From: Paralichthys olivaceus
Taxonomy: Eukaryota > Chordata > Actinopteri > Pleuronectiformes > Paralichthyidae
DNA length: 64,000 bases
Assembly (NCBI RefSeq): GCF_024713975.1
Contig: NC_091099.1
Span: 15,853,501 to 15,917,500 of the forward strand
Direction: 5' to 3'
Notes under the pieces: model-generated
Seen by the model: the letters and a program-made list of their open reading frames with translations, nothing else
Database searches by the model: none
Told to the model about the DNA's origin: nothing
Part shown: positions 13,601 through 24,800 of the stretch, in pieces
Layout of the letters: every line of letters begins with the position of its first letter
Numbering within the stretch: position 1 is the stretch's first letter
Program-made: the position numbers and the translations under genes

Positions 13601-16600
13601 ATCGAGCCCTGACCTCCTCACCTTGTCTAGGATTTCCAGATGAATTTCCAAAATACTTGATCATTTCAGAACTTGGTAACATTCAGGATATATGAGTAGT
13701 CTTTCCTCAAAACATCATCCGGCTTGAGGTCAAACCTGCTGTCTCTCTGCTGTGAAAACCTCTGCAGCTGTTTACTTGTCTCTTTCTGCTCCCACTGCAG
13801 GGCTCCTGAGCCACAGAAGCCCCACACTAAACCTCTGGATGATGTAATGCGTTCCAACCACTATGACCCAGATGAGGATGAAGAGTACTACAGGAAGCAG
13901 TTGTCCTACTTTGATCGCCGCAGCTTTGACAGCAAAGCCATGGGCCAACCTGCCCCTGGCATCAACCGGTTCCACGATCTGCCCAAACCAGCTCAACTGT
14001 CCTACCCATACAACAGGTATAACAACACACCTTAATACCAGCAGTGCTCCGTGCACAGCGGCTGCAGCATTACTATTGTTTTGATTTGCTGTATCGCCTG
14101 TGACTTTCTGCCACAGAGTCGAGTCTGTTGAGAAGGTGAGTCCAGTGGAGAAAAGATATGAACCCTTGCCCCAAATCAGCCCCTCCTCTCAGTACGGACC
14201 CCCAGCCTCAACCATCCCACCCAACACACTGCCCAAACTCAGCCCCAATGACGGTAAGCTCTCATGTTTTCTGCCTCTTGAACTTCTTTCGCAATGTTAG
14301 TGTGAAATTAAGATAGTTTCACACTAACATTGTCCAATAATTCAAACATTGAAACTTAAGTTACCTCCTTTATCAAATGATGCAGTTCAACCACTTTCAA
14401 GTCATGTTCAGTTTATGCCTGGGATGTTCGCTTGTGCCTTCCTATGAGGTGCTAACATGCATGGGACTAAGCACAAAAGGATTATGACCACAGTTCAAAT
14501 AATCATCATCACTTTCATTATTAACAAGGCATCATAGTACTTTTACTTTCAGTCATATTCATTATAAATGCTTATAATCTTTAGTTACTTCCCCAACAAT
14601 ACTGATTTATTGTGCTAACTGTAAAGAACATGAAAGCATTATCTGAACTTCTCATTTGTTCAGATAGGATATTTTGCTAAACGTCTGTATTTAAGTGCTT
14701 GTATCATCCTCCTCACATTTCCAGCAAACTCCATAGCCGAACCGTTGACTTCTCCCAACCCTAAACCTGAGCTGTCAGCTCTCAGGCCTGCCAGCAGGGA
14801 TGAACCCGCACCAGGTGGCTACCTGCCCCCAAGGGGCATCCCTGACAAATCCCCAGTAAACGGCACTGATGCAGCACCCCCAAAGACCCTCGGCGCTCCT
14901 GCTCCAACTAGCTACAACCGCTATGTCCCCAAGCCTTACACCAGTGCAGCGAGGCCCTTTGAGCGCAAGTTTGAGAGCCCAAAGTTCAACCACAACCTGC
15001 TGCCCAACGACACACAGGTGAAGACAGAACTACTCAGCAAGCCCAGTGCGGTCAGCGGCAGTGTCGGGAAGCCTCAGCTGTCACCACAGCCCCTAGATCA
15101 CGACAGCGGCCTGGACACCTTCACACGCACCATGGACAACAGGCCCAAATACCAGCACAATAACATCAACGCCATCCCCAAGGCCATCCCTGTAAGGTAA
15201 GACGCTCATAAAGCTCCCCATCCCGCAGCAGCACTACACTTTGATGTTTAGCACTGAGATACAGTTCTCTCATGTCATCTGCTAGTGTGACTGATGATGA
15301 TGATGATGATAACGATGATAACTTCTGTTCCTCAGCCCCAACGCATTGGACGATGATGATGAAGACGAAGGGCACACGGTGGTGGCCACCGCCCGCGGAA
15401 TCTTTAACTGTAATGGTGGAGTTCTGAGCTCCATCGAGACGGGCGTTAGCATCATCATCCCTCAAGGTGCTATCCCTGAGAATGTGGAGCAGGAGATTTA
15501 CTTCAAGGTGTGCCGGGACAACAGTATCCTGCCCCCCCTCGACAAGGAGAAAGGTCAGTGCTGCACAACCGTACACTTCACATGGGTGAACCAAACACTG
15601 CCGTTCTAGCCGCTGAGCAGCCGAGTTCTAATCCATCACAGATCTTCTGCACATCGTCTTCCCTCTGTTCTCTGCCTTCTCTTCTGTGTCTCATCAAATA
15701 AAGTGGAAATGCCAAAAACAAAATATGTCTTTATGATGAGCAGAATGAACTTACAAGGTTGTGTAAATAAACTATTGATTTCCACCTAAAACAGTTGTAC
15801 GTAGAATAACATCCATATTTGCATATCTTAAATTAACATTTAGCAACAGGGGAGTGTACTTACGTAATTAACCTGGCAGTTCAGTTAGCAGTTTAATTCT
15901 CGTTCACTGTGATGTGTCTGACAGCAGCTTCCATTTTGGACTCTTGACTGGCTAATAGATAATCCTGTATGCTCATTAATTCCTGCATGTTTAATTAGTG
16001 GAATTAAAATGTCATGTGTCTGTGCAGGAGAAACGCTGCTAAGTCCGTTGGTGATGTGCGGCCCTCACGGACTCAAGTTCCTGAAGCCGGTGGAGCTGCG
16101 CTTACCTCACTGTGCGTCCATGACCCCTGATGGTTGGTCTTTTGCTCTAAAATCCTCCGACTCTTCGTCGGGTACGCTGTCCTCTCTCTGTCCTTTTGGG
16201 GTCTGTGGGCTGGCTTTGGTGATTAGAGAGGAGATTTTCTGAATCTTTTTTAATCATCTCATCTGTTTTCCATATTCCCCCTCACTTCTTTATCGTGCAT
16301 GAGTTATTTGGACATTTAAAAAAAACTCTGTCGTTCAATCTAGTAAGGGATTGCTTGACTGATTTGATTAGACAAAGAATTACATTTTTGAGATAAGCAA
16401 AACTTAACAATTGCCTCCACCAAGGCTCAACAGTTCCCTCATGAAACCGCATTTAAATTCACTAGATCCGCATTTTTATTTTGAATCTGATTGCACAAAT
16501 GCATAAACGTAGCTGTGATTGTTACTTAAAGGGTTCACGAGTCTGCCAGGTAACTTAATGCTCTCATGTGAAGTAGTGATAAAAAAAGAATCTGTCATTA

Positions 16601-17841
16601 TATACACTCAATATTTTTTAGTCACTGTATTGTTTAGGCCTATGCAGGAGTCAGTAACCTTTCTCAGTCAAAGACCCCTTAAATGAATAAATGAAACCTC
16701 TGGCTTGTGAAGCACTGTAATAGATCACTCCTCTGCTTGAGCATTACACCCCTGCAACACTGCAGGGTTCAGAATGGACAGTTCTTTTTAAAAAGGATCA
16801 TAATTAATGCAACAGAACCAGAGATGTTTTCTTCTTCTCTGTTAAAGCCTGACGAGTACATGGCGGTGTAACCCCGTCACTGACAGTTCAGTTGGAGATC
16901 ATTTCACATTAAGCAGTAATCCTCCCTAAGAACTGTAACCAAACTGATGCATGAAGTTTTTTTTCATATATCTACTTATTCTCTCCTGATTAGTCAGCCA
17001 ACATCTCCTCCGTGTTGTAATGTAACGTCTCTTTAGTGCTACACAGCATTTTGTTGATGTTCAGTAACCTATTAAAACAGACTCTATAGAGGCCGATCAT
17101 ATGTGTTGGATTCCAGCTCACTCACTGGTGTATAGATTCATGTATGAAATAACTAATGAAGTAACATTCATATTATTAACAATCCATTAAGCATTTAACT
17201 CATCTCATGAACTCAAGCAACAGGACTTACATCACATCCTGTCTCCAGATGAGCAGTAAAGGTTCAGTGTGTAATGTTTAGGTGAAAGGGATTTTTTGCA
17301 GAAATTGGCTATAAAATAATCCTAGTGATGTTTTCACTGGTGTGTTTCATCTAAACTGTATGAATTGTTGTTTTCTCTACAATAGAATTGACCCTTTATT
17401 TTTAAAAACATTATATTTACATGGAGGGGGGGTCCTCTCTGTGGAGGCTGCCATGTTTTTTATAGTCGTCCAAACTGGACAAACTAAAACCTTTTGAGTT
17501 TCTATGACAACTGAAGTTCACCACAGGTTCTCTTTCATGTTTGGAAGGAGAAGGTGAGGTGAGGAGCTTTCAGCTGCAACATGCGACTTCACCTCTAGAT
17601 GTCACTAAATTCTACACACTGAACCTTTAAATCATCATTCGATGAATGGAACAATCTCTTGATCTGTTTTGAGCTTCTACTGTTTTCTGTGTTTTAAGAT
17701 GAAGGTTCTCCAGCGGCTGACGTCACGTCTCTCTTTTTTCCTGCAGGTGATCCCAAAACCTGGCAGAACAAATCTCTCCCTGGAGACCCCAACTACCTGG
17801 TGGGTGCAAACTGTGTATCTGTGCTCATTGACCACTTCTGA
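999..17841 (+). CDS. tjp1: tight junction protein 1 (ZO-1), 5'-partial, 27 exons
   Basis: This is the MAGUK scaffold of tight and adherens junctions, linking claudins, occludin and JAMs to actin at the cytoplasmic face. Coding exons: 999-1055, 1324-1448, 1564-1666, 1888-2203, 2579-2682, 3680-3848, 3966-4110, 6102-6235, 6792-6897, 7379-7529, 8183-8291, 8368-8587, 8818-9002, 9097-9192, 9301-9383, 9477-9687, 9795-9895, 10007-10357, 10690-10917, 11966-12823, 13274-13365, 13801-14016, 14117-14253, 14725-15196, 15336-15553, 16028-16171, 17747-17841. All junctions are GT-AG and phases agree. The sum is 5226 nt (1741 aa plus stop), close to mammalian ZO-1. Domain order is PDZ1 (about residues 12-96), PDZ2 (198-275), PDZ3 (421-500), SH3 (516-584), inactive guanylate kinase (600-800), a long proline/tyrosine-rich region, then ZU5 (1620-1741). 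The C-terminal ZU5 separates ZO-1 from ZO-2 and ZO-3. An internal ATG lies at 1008; the true start is probably one exon upstream. Family assignment is very secure; the a/b teleost paralogue is not resolved. Confidence 0.97.
2579..3848 (+). other. tjp1: tjp1 PDZ2 exons
   Basis: Exons 2579-2682 and 3680-3848 encode the second PDZ domain, with the [11 protein letters not shown] loop, [16 protein letters not shown] and ending in [10 protein letters not shown]. In the family this domain mediates ZO homo- and heterodimerisation by strand swapping and binds connexins. The separating intron, 2683-3679, is about 1 kb, AT-rich, and holds no exon I can recognise. Confidence 0.93.
4111..6101 (+). other. 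tjp1 intron (about 2 kb), no recognised content
   Basis: This is the longest tjp1 intron. The donor is GTAAAG at 4111 and the acceptor is CAG ending at 6101. It is AT-rich. Small open frames (4332-4553, 5129-5317, 5323-5538) have no protein-family features or splice context. I see no repeat I can name here. Confidence 0.6.
7379..8291 (+). other. tjp1: tjp1 PDZ3 exons
   Basis: Exons 7379-7529 and 8183-8291 encode PDZ3 ([18 protein letters not shown], then [13 protein letters not shown]), continuing into the linker that precedes SH3. This domain is known to bind JAM-A and to form part of the PDZ3-SH3-GuK supramodule shared by MAGUKs. Confidence 0.93.
8368..9895 (+). other. tjp1: tjp1 SH3-guanylate kinase module
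   Basis: Exons 8368-8587, 8818-9002, 9097-9192, 9301-9383, 9477-9687 and 9795-9895 encode SH3 ([22 protein letters not shown]), the U5/hinge region rich in Arg and Ser, and the GuK domain ([40 protein letters not shown]). The GuK P-loop is degenerate (IFGPIADV in place of a GxxGxGKS/T-type loop), as expected for a catalytically dead, protein-binding GuK. The family uses this region for occludin and alpha-catenin binding. Confidence 0.92.
10690..10917 (+). other. tjp1: tjp1 alpha-domain-like cassette exon
   Basis: This exon is 228 nt, phase 0 on both sides, and encodes 76 proline-rich residues with a PPPPPHE stretch and PQADSL. Its position between the acidic region and the long Tyr/Pro exon matches the alternatively spliced alpha domain of mammalian ZO-1 (80 aa). 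Skipping it would keep the frame. Alternative use here is inferred from position and phase; it is not seen directly. Confidence 0.75.
10918..11965 (+). other. tjp1 intron, about 1 kb
   Basis: This intron lies between the alpha-like exon and the 858-nt exon. The donor is GTACCC at 10918 and the acceptor is TTTTTTCGCAG ending at 11965. I see no coding or repeat structure inside it. Confidence 0.6.
16172..17746 (+). other. last tjp1 intron, carries a MITE
   Basis: This 1.6-kb intron contains a complete TA-flanked MITE at 17257-17629, just 117 nt upstream of the last acceptor. A fragment of the dispersed repeat that reads 'cctccaccaaggctcaacag' in this orientation begins near 16414. The rest is unremarkable AT-rich sequence. 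Confidence 0.6.
17257..17629 (+). mobile_element. non-autonomous DNA transposon (MITE), copy 1
   Basis: The ends are inverted: TAAAGGTTCAGTGTGTA at the left and TACACACTGAACCTTTA at the right. That gives a 15-17 bp terminal inverted repeat bounded by TA, which could be a TA target-site duplication. Internal landmarks are TTTAGGTGAAAGGG, ATAATCCTAGTGATGTTTTCACT, GGTCCTCTCTGTGGAGGCTGCC and a terminal CTCTAGATGTCACTAAATTC. No open reading frame for a transposase exists. Two further copies lie at 26166-26538 and 30936-31273. Confidence 0.8.
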
Positions 17842-19510
17842 AGAGGGCGACAGCTGGCCTGTTACTGAATGTGATAAACTGGGGGCCCCCCCGGCCGTGC
17901 TCCCTGAAATGTGGCGGGGTGCACAGTGCTCAATGAAGTATAAACTCGGTACTCTCATGTTGTTTACTGTGCCCAAAACTAAAAAAAAAAAAAAAGACAC
18001 TCACACAAGGAGAGTCGGAGGAGTCCAGCATCTCCAAGGCTGAACTCTCGTTTTTTTCCTTTTTTCTTTTTCTTTTTTTTTGGTGCTTTCAAGGCTTGCA
18101 AAAAATAGAAGATAACATGAAGTTATTTAAACAAAGGAACTGAAGTTGGAATGCATGACCAGTGCACAGACTGAATTATCTCATTTTGACATTTTTAGCT
18201 AATTTTGTAAAAGGTTCAGAGCAGTGCAAGAAAAAAAGGAAAATTTTGGAAACTTGTTTAATATTGAAATGAGATTTTTTGCGTACTGTAAGAAAAAAAA
18301 AACCCATAACACTCACAAACAGCAAAGTTGGTATATGCAAAACTTTTGTTTGCGAGTTTGTGGTCATGCGTTTCACCCTCGAAGGATCTTGGAGGACTTG
18401 AGAAATGCTGAGCCTGACGCACGAAGGAAGAAGAAGTAGGCATCATAAACATAAAAAAATAATAATAATAAAGAATGAAGGTTAAGTATTAGTATCAGAT
18501 GCCCGTCACTTCTGACGGGGCTCTCTGTTTAAACTGATATTTTGTAGCAAACGTTTTACCGTAGATAAATATACTGACTTGATTTTACAAACTCCTGCTG
18601 TCTAGAGATCTATGCATGTGCTATGACTCAGGTCCAGAAGCCTGTTACTACTAAGTTCAACACATGGAAATCCCATCGTACACTGCAAGCAGTGATGCCT
18701 TATCTGCATATTAACTTTTCAGTGACACATTCGAACATCGGGTCCTTCGGTTAGAGCGATCACTACAGAAGAAAACTTTGTCTCTGCATTTTCTCATAAC
18801 CAGTGAACTTGGATTTAGCACACGAGAATAATTGAGGCTGATAAAAAGGTATGCTTTCTTTTACTGCTATGCATATGAAGTCTGAGGAAATACAAAAAGC
18901 TAGAAGATGTTTAAAATTGTGGCTGTACATATTGCTAGCATATGGCCTTGGTTCTCTGTAAATTGACTTTTGTACATCTTTGTTATTTTGTATAAAAGAG
19001 AAAAGGTTTGTTTAAAAAAGACAAAGCGGTTACATTGGTTATGTTTGTATTCTGGTTATACCCCTGAGCCTTGGAACTGACATAAGCAGTAATAAGTCCG
19101 ACTTTTTTACCAACATATACACACACTACTTAAGGCATTTTTAACAGTCAGAAAAAGTTTTTATTCTTATTTACAAAATAGAGAAGTGCTTGGTTTAAAT
19201 GATTTTAAAAGATGTACTTGAGGGGGTCTGCTGTGAAGAGTGGTCCCTTTCTTTATTTGTGATACTGGATGCTGTATTGTGTGCCCTGAAATGTATTTTT
19301 GTACTAATAGACAATTTATTATGGCACATCGGTACTATTTTCTTTTGATATAATAACACTGCTTCAACCCAACACTAGTTTATTTTCCTGTGTGGCTGAC
19401 ATTTATTTTTATTTATTTTGATTTGTCTTTGGTTCAACTTTTTTGTTTGTTTTTTTCCTTTGCAACACATTTCTAAGTATACCACTGTATTAATAAATAA
19501 ATTCATTTTT
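17842..19510 (+). other. tjp1: tjp1 3'UTR (inferred)
   Basis: This segment follows the TGA stop. It is U-rich on the sense strand with A and T homopolymers (A15 near 17980, T runs near 18050). Candidate poly(A) signals AATAAA lie at 18467-18472 and 19493-19498. The length fits the long 3'UTR of ZO-1 mRNAs. The exact cleavage site cannot be seen. Confidence 0.55.
19493..19498 (+). terminator. candidate tjp1 polyadenylation signal
   Basis: A canonical AATAAA sits inside TTAATAAATAAATTC, about 1.65 kb after the stop, followed by a T/G-rich stretch (GTTGGACTCCAGTGTTGTGTTTG) that could act as the downstream element. An earlier AATAAA at 18467 is an alternative. Confidence 0.45.
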
Positions 19511-21865
19511 AAAGTAACTGCTAGTTGGACTCCAGTGTTGTGTTTGAAAGGGGCCATATTCCGAAAAAGTTCTTGTGTTCAAATTTGTAGAAAATTGAAA
19601 GGGAGGGGGACTTTAACAAGCTTAAGACTTTAATAATTAAGAGTTATTATATAACTCTGTCAGGTGTTTTTAAATAAATATTGTAGCAATCACCTGCGCG
19701 TGAAGAATTCCGTGTGCTGCAATCTGCCCCCTCACTTTTAGACTAAAACACAGTCACACACCACCACTGTGCACACACACTCCTCACTAGTGCAGAGGGA
19801 TGCCTCCTATGCCTCTTGTGTTTGCGCTCCAACACCAGGTCCTGATCTTCCTCTTAAAATGTTTTTACACTCGTCAACTGTAAACACTGGTCGTCTGTGG
19901 AGTCGAGTTTTGTGCTTCTTTATCTTTATCTAGCAGAGACTGTCCAGCAATCACACATGTTGATGAAAGCTTAGCTATTAAACAGATTGAGTGTTAAAAT
20001 TAGTAGTAAGGTAAATAAATTAAAAAACTAGGAAGACACTCAGTAGAGCACATACCACATCCAAGGTCCAACCAGCTCATAGATATCAGTTCCCAATCAG
20101 TTCTCATTGGTTTTTTTCATCAAGATCCATGAATCATTATCTGGAATCAATGAAAATGTTGAAACACACTCTCTTGCAATTTAAATAGAAAGAAAAGAAT
20201 TCCTGGTCCCCTGATCCGGATCCACACCTTTTAATATATTCAAAACAAATGTTCATTAGATACCTGAGACTATTTCTACTATCACTACACATTCACTACT
20301 ATTATCACAAAGATATTTACGTTGTTTGATTATTTACTCACACCGGTTCCAAGAATGTGTCACACCTAGCAACAGACCTGACCACACCCCCTCCCTGACC
20401 CAAAACATTCCTAAATCACTCCTGAGCTTGGACTCGAAAAGTTTGGCTCAGTCAAGAGTGTGCTCAGTTTGTGTGTGAGTGCACACACACACACAGCCCC
20501 AGATGTTTTACATAGTAACACACCCAGACTGTTTTTTCTGCCAAATGCCATAAAGGATTCCTCTGTGTTCAGAAGTTGGCGACTGTATTAACAGTTTGCA
20601 GTGATTGATTTATGTTTGTTCTACCGTTCACAGGTGCTTCATCAACACATTCAACATGTTCATTTAGTGAACTGAGCAAAACTTAAATCCAATGCAGACG
20701 ATCTTCATTTGAACATGAGGAATCCCATTGGTTTCCTAACCACAACTACACTTAAATGTGACTTCATCCTGTTCAGTGGCAATGTTGAATCAAAAATCTG
20801 TTTTAAGATTTCCTCTAATCTGCTTAATTAAGTGGGGTTTCAACTAAAAATGTTCAGTTATTTCATTTAAATCTATAATTCAAAATGTAAAAATACAAGT
20901 TTTTCTTGAATCAAAAGTTTAATGACATAATCACTAATATATGAACAATGGAGACATCAACTATGCCCGTCACAAACTCAGCACAGCACATATGTCCGTC
21001 AAGGCCTAACTATCCCTGAAACTGAATCAAGCTGCAAGAACATGTACACACTCACAGATGATAGTTCACTAAATATACCTGATTGTTTTCATCAAGATTA
21101 ATTATTCCCAAGGAAATCAGTGGACCCATAACTGTAAACCATCAAACACAGAGAAACTCCCTCAAACTCCAACATCCAAGGGAAGAAACAAAGTCGTTTT
21201 TGAGACATCACCAGAGAGACACCAGAACATTTACTTGTTTGCCGTGTGACCAGACTTGTGACAAAGTCTGAGTATAGTTTTATCTCAAAGGGTCAGTCAC
21301 ACCGTCACATCATACAGCTGCTCTGTTCACATGTGTGCTTACAGGAGCACAGCGGCAGCTTATAGATTAACAACAGGACGAGAGACCCAGACCTTCCTGA
21401 GTTAAGTGTTGGTCACACACACAACCTAGATAGAGCAAAGATAGTGGCTGTGTGTAACATCGGTACAAAGGTGATAAACACACACTGATTGTACAATATG
21501 TGATATAATTACATTTAGTAAGTCATAAAAGCTGACCTTAATTAGTTTTTTAAATATTAGTGTCCTCAGCCTGATGCAAAAAGCTTTAGATAATAGTAAA
21601 AATTAGCTTTAAGCAAAAAACAAAGTTAAATTATTAACAGTACAACTGTAGCAGTGATCATATCTATATCAGACTGTCAGCGTCGTAGAATACATTTACA
21701 GAGATGAACTGTAGTTGAGTTAATTTAAAAATAAAAGTGTCTCTTCAGATGATAATGATGATGTACCGCTTCAAAGTCAGTCTGCCCCTGAGATTAGTTG
21801 ACCGCATTAAAAAAGGTCCACGAGTAAACTGTTCAATTTTTTGTAAAGGACGGGTCATGTCCCTG
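19511..21865. other. intergenic, convergent tjp1 / slc27a2
   Basis: This region lies between the 3' ends of tjp1 and the first slc27a2 copy, so both 3'UTR tails are probably here. It includes a dispersed-repeat fragment at about 20040-20240. I see no gene; the open frame at 21083-21271 has no family features. Confidence 0.6.
20040..20240 (-). repeat. dispersed fish repeat, family R2 fragment
   Basis: The landmark TCATCAAGATCCATGAAT, preceded by a T run and a Leu-free AT-rich body, recurs with variation near 34577, 38001 and 42390, each time with similar flanks (a GATCC or GATCTG segment and a TCCACCA- or CCACTAA-type motif). This looks like an old interspersed repeat. I cannot name its class with certainty. 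Confidence 0.55.
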
Positions 21866-24800
21866 TTAGAGTTTGATATCTTTCGACGCTATCGCTCTGT
21901 AGATCTCCTCCGTCAGCGGGACGTAACTCTTTTTCTCAGGATCCAGGAAGTACAGAGGATCTTTGATTTGAGCCGGGTCGAATCCTTCCTGCACCAACTT
22001 CACTTTCCTCATCTTGAACGTCCCCGTCATCTCCAGGCAGGGCTGCAACCAAGAAAAAGTGTGGAGGTCAGAAACGTTTCAGTACAGCTTCAGTTTCTGA
22101 ACAACACATGACCACATCAGTGTGTCAGTGTTTTCCCTGCATTCACTGCTGACTCAATAACTCCACTTCCTGTCCTCATGTGAATTCTGGTTTTCGGGAG
22201 AACGTGCATGTGTGATTGCAAATGTCTGCGTGAGAGCCAGAGATTCGGCGAACTTTCTCCACCGAAAGTGGATGTGATATTTGCGGTAGAATTGATACGT
22301 TGCATCCTACGTCTGGCCTGCTGCACCTTCCCTGACCGCTGAGGAGAATTTGTTGCTGTTGTGAACGAGTCTGAGCAGAGAACCCACTGCTGTGTTGTGC
22401 ATGTGCGAAAGGAAAACTGTGGAGAAAGTCCGGACCCAGTTCTCCGGGGTTCCTCTGCAGGTCATGTTGAAAGTACCTTTAATGAGCTAGTCTGGTTAGA
22501 GGAAGTGATTTGTTACCTGAATTCTGATGAATCGAGGTCTGGCGTATCCTGGGAGGTTGTCGACCACCTGCTTGTAGACGTCTGAGCAGTCAAAATCTTC
22601 TCCGGCGTTCAAAGTGACAGCTGCCATGCCGATTCGCCCTTCGTGACCTTAGTGTTTGATTCACGTACAGGAAATATTAAAAATACAATGTTTATCTATT
22701 TATGATTGTCTTCAACTTCAGAGACACATTTCTACTAGAACAATTTCTGAGTTTTTTTTTTACCTTTAACCTCAACACCATAGACGTTTGCCTCAAAAAT
22801 GCAATGAGCCTTTGTGAGATTGTCTGCGACCTCTGATGTGGCAACGTTCTCTCCTTTCCATCTGTAACGAAGGCACAGAGACGTTTTTTCTTCAAATACA
22901 CAGTTTCTTGAAACACCAGTCTTGCAACTGAGAAAAACTGTTAATACATCTTATTGTGTTGGGTATGAAAAATTAGCTGAGCAATCAAAACTTTCTAAAA
23001 CAAGTTTTGACCTAAAAAGCTGTAATTATAGGTGAATGCATTGCAGGGGCGATCGCTGTGCTATTACTTTTCTAAGACATTCATCAAGCAAATCGCAAAA
23101 ATAATGAAACCTAAATGCATGGGAGTCAAGGTCTCTCGCTCATTTAGAGTGAGTAGTCAAGGGCTCTCGCCCAATTAGAGCAAGTGTGAAAAAATGGCTG
23201 AAAACAGCTAACTTTTTGTTAGCTAAAACAGCAACAAATGGAGGTTGTCAGACATGATTTTTAAATCAAAATAAAATAGTGTTTGTTTGCTTCGCAGACA
23301 TGTGACTATGACATCTCTCGGACCTATACTTTTGGCTGTATCATTTTTTTGAAAAATGTTTTCTGGTTTCACCTCTCCATTGGATGCCATGTTAATTTGA
23401 AAAAAAAAGGTTAGAGAGGAGAACAACAGTCAAACTTTTTGAACTCGCTCCCACAGTCACATTTCTTAACTCTAACCAGTTAAGTTATCAAGAAACCTGT
23501 AAGGAGCCTAGATTTTCAAAATAAGCCCCCCCATAGTAAGAGGATGTTATCAGGAAACTTGTAAGGAGCCTAGATTTTCAAAATAAGCCCATCCCCATAG
23601 TAACAGGATGTTATCAGGACACCCAAAGGGCCTAGATTTTCAAAATAGTCAGGAGTGGACTACAGTTCCGCTGCACCCCAGTCGATCAGATGAATGCATG
23701 TCGATAACTTCGAAATTAAAGTAGAGACAGTCAGAGAGAAAGGATTTTTCTGTTTTGTGAAATACATTTAGTCCAATCAGGATGATCCTTTGAGAGAAAA
23801 CAGTAGCAACAAACGGATTGATAAATACATAATTAGTAGCTACGTGCCTGAAAGTGTCACCAACTCGATCCTGGAAGTACACAAAGTTCTCGTGGTCAAA
23901 CCGAAGCAGATCCCCCGTGTTGAAGTACATGTCGCCCTTTTTCAAAACATTGTGGAGCCTCTTCTTCTCGTTCTGTTGCTGATTACCAGCGTATCCAATA
24001 AAGGGAGACCTCTGAGTTATCTTTCCCACCAAAAGTCCTGTCTCACCTGATAAGGAGATACAGGAACAATGGTCATCACAGTTTCCCATAGAGCCACAGT
24101 GAAGTCTTGAAGTTGCAGATCAAGAATCTAAAGGTTTGGTATGAGTGAGTCCACTCACCTCTGGCTGCTTCGATGCACAGACCCTCAGAGTTTCTGACAG
24201 GCTCCTCGTTCTCAATGTCAAACTTGATCAGAGTGTAGGGGAAGAAGAACTAAGAAAGAACAAAGACAACGTACATCGGTTCAAAATGTAAATCAGTGAG
24301 AAGTTGGTATTTGATTTAATAGTTGATTAAGTTTACAGTCTACGGTGATTACGACTTTGGGCACAGGTCTCTTTCGAGCTAAATGCTAATGCTAGTGTGC
24401 TCAAAATAAAAAAAGGCTAACCTGCTGATGTTTAGTGAGAATAATTCTCTCTATGTTAAGCTAGCACTAAACATAAAGAACAGCTGATGTTGGGAATGTT
24501 GTTTTGCAGGTTTGATTGTTAAAATGAAAAACATAACAAAGGTGTCCAGTATGTAGTGTGGCTCTCAAACAATGTTGACAAGTGGCCCTTGATAAGGAAA
24601 GAGTTCAACTCTGTGCTAGATAAAAAGTCAGAGACTACCAGAATCATTACGGTTCATCCTGAGGGGGACATGAATTTCTGGACTAAATTCCACGGTAATC
24701 TCTCTGATAGTTGTTGAGACGCTCCATGAAGAGTCAGAGGAAGTTGTTGGGCTTCATCCTCTTGGAGCTTGAATGTCTATTTTGTGTCAATCCCTCCAGT

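Larger units (their letters stand above)
15336..17841 (+). other. tjp1: tjp1 ZU5 domain exons and stop
   Basis: Exons 15336-15553, 16028-16171 and 17747-17841 encode an acidic DDDDEDEG lead-in, then ZU5 ([52 protein letters not shown]) and the invariant ending VLIDHF before TGA at 17839-17841. In the family ZU5 contributes to interactions such as with MRCK-beta. The 16028 exon has two usable donors (after 16111 or after 16171), both in phase, differing by 20 codons. Confidence 0.92.

Noticed and set aside
23484..23649. Short spaced repeats that look CRISPR-like
   Set aside because: The units are directly tandem without unique spacers, few in number, and lie in a vertebrate intron.
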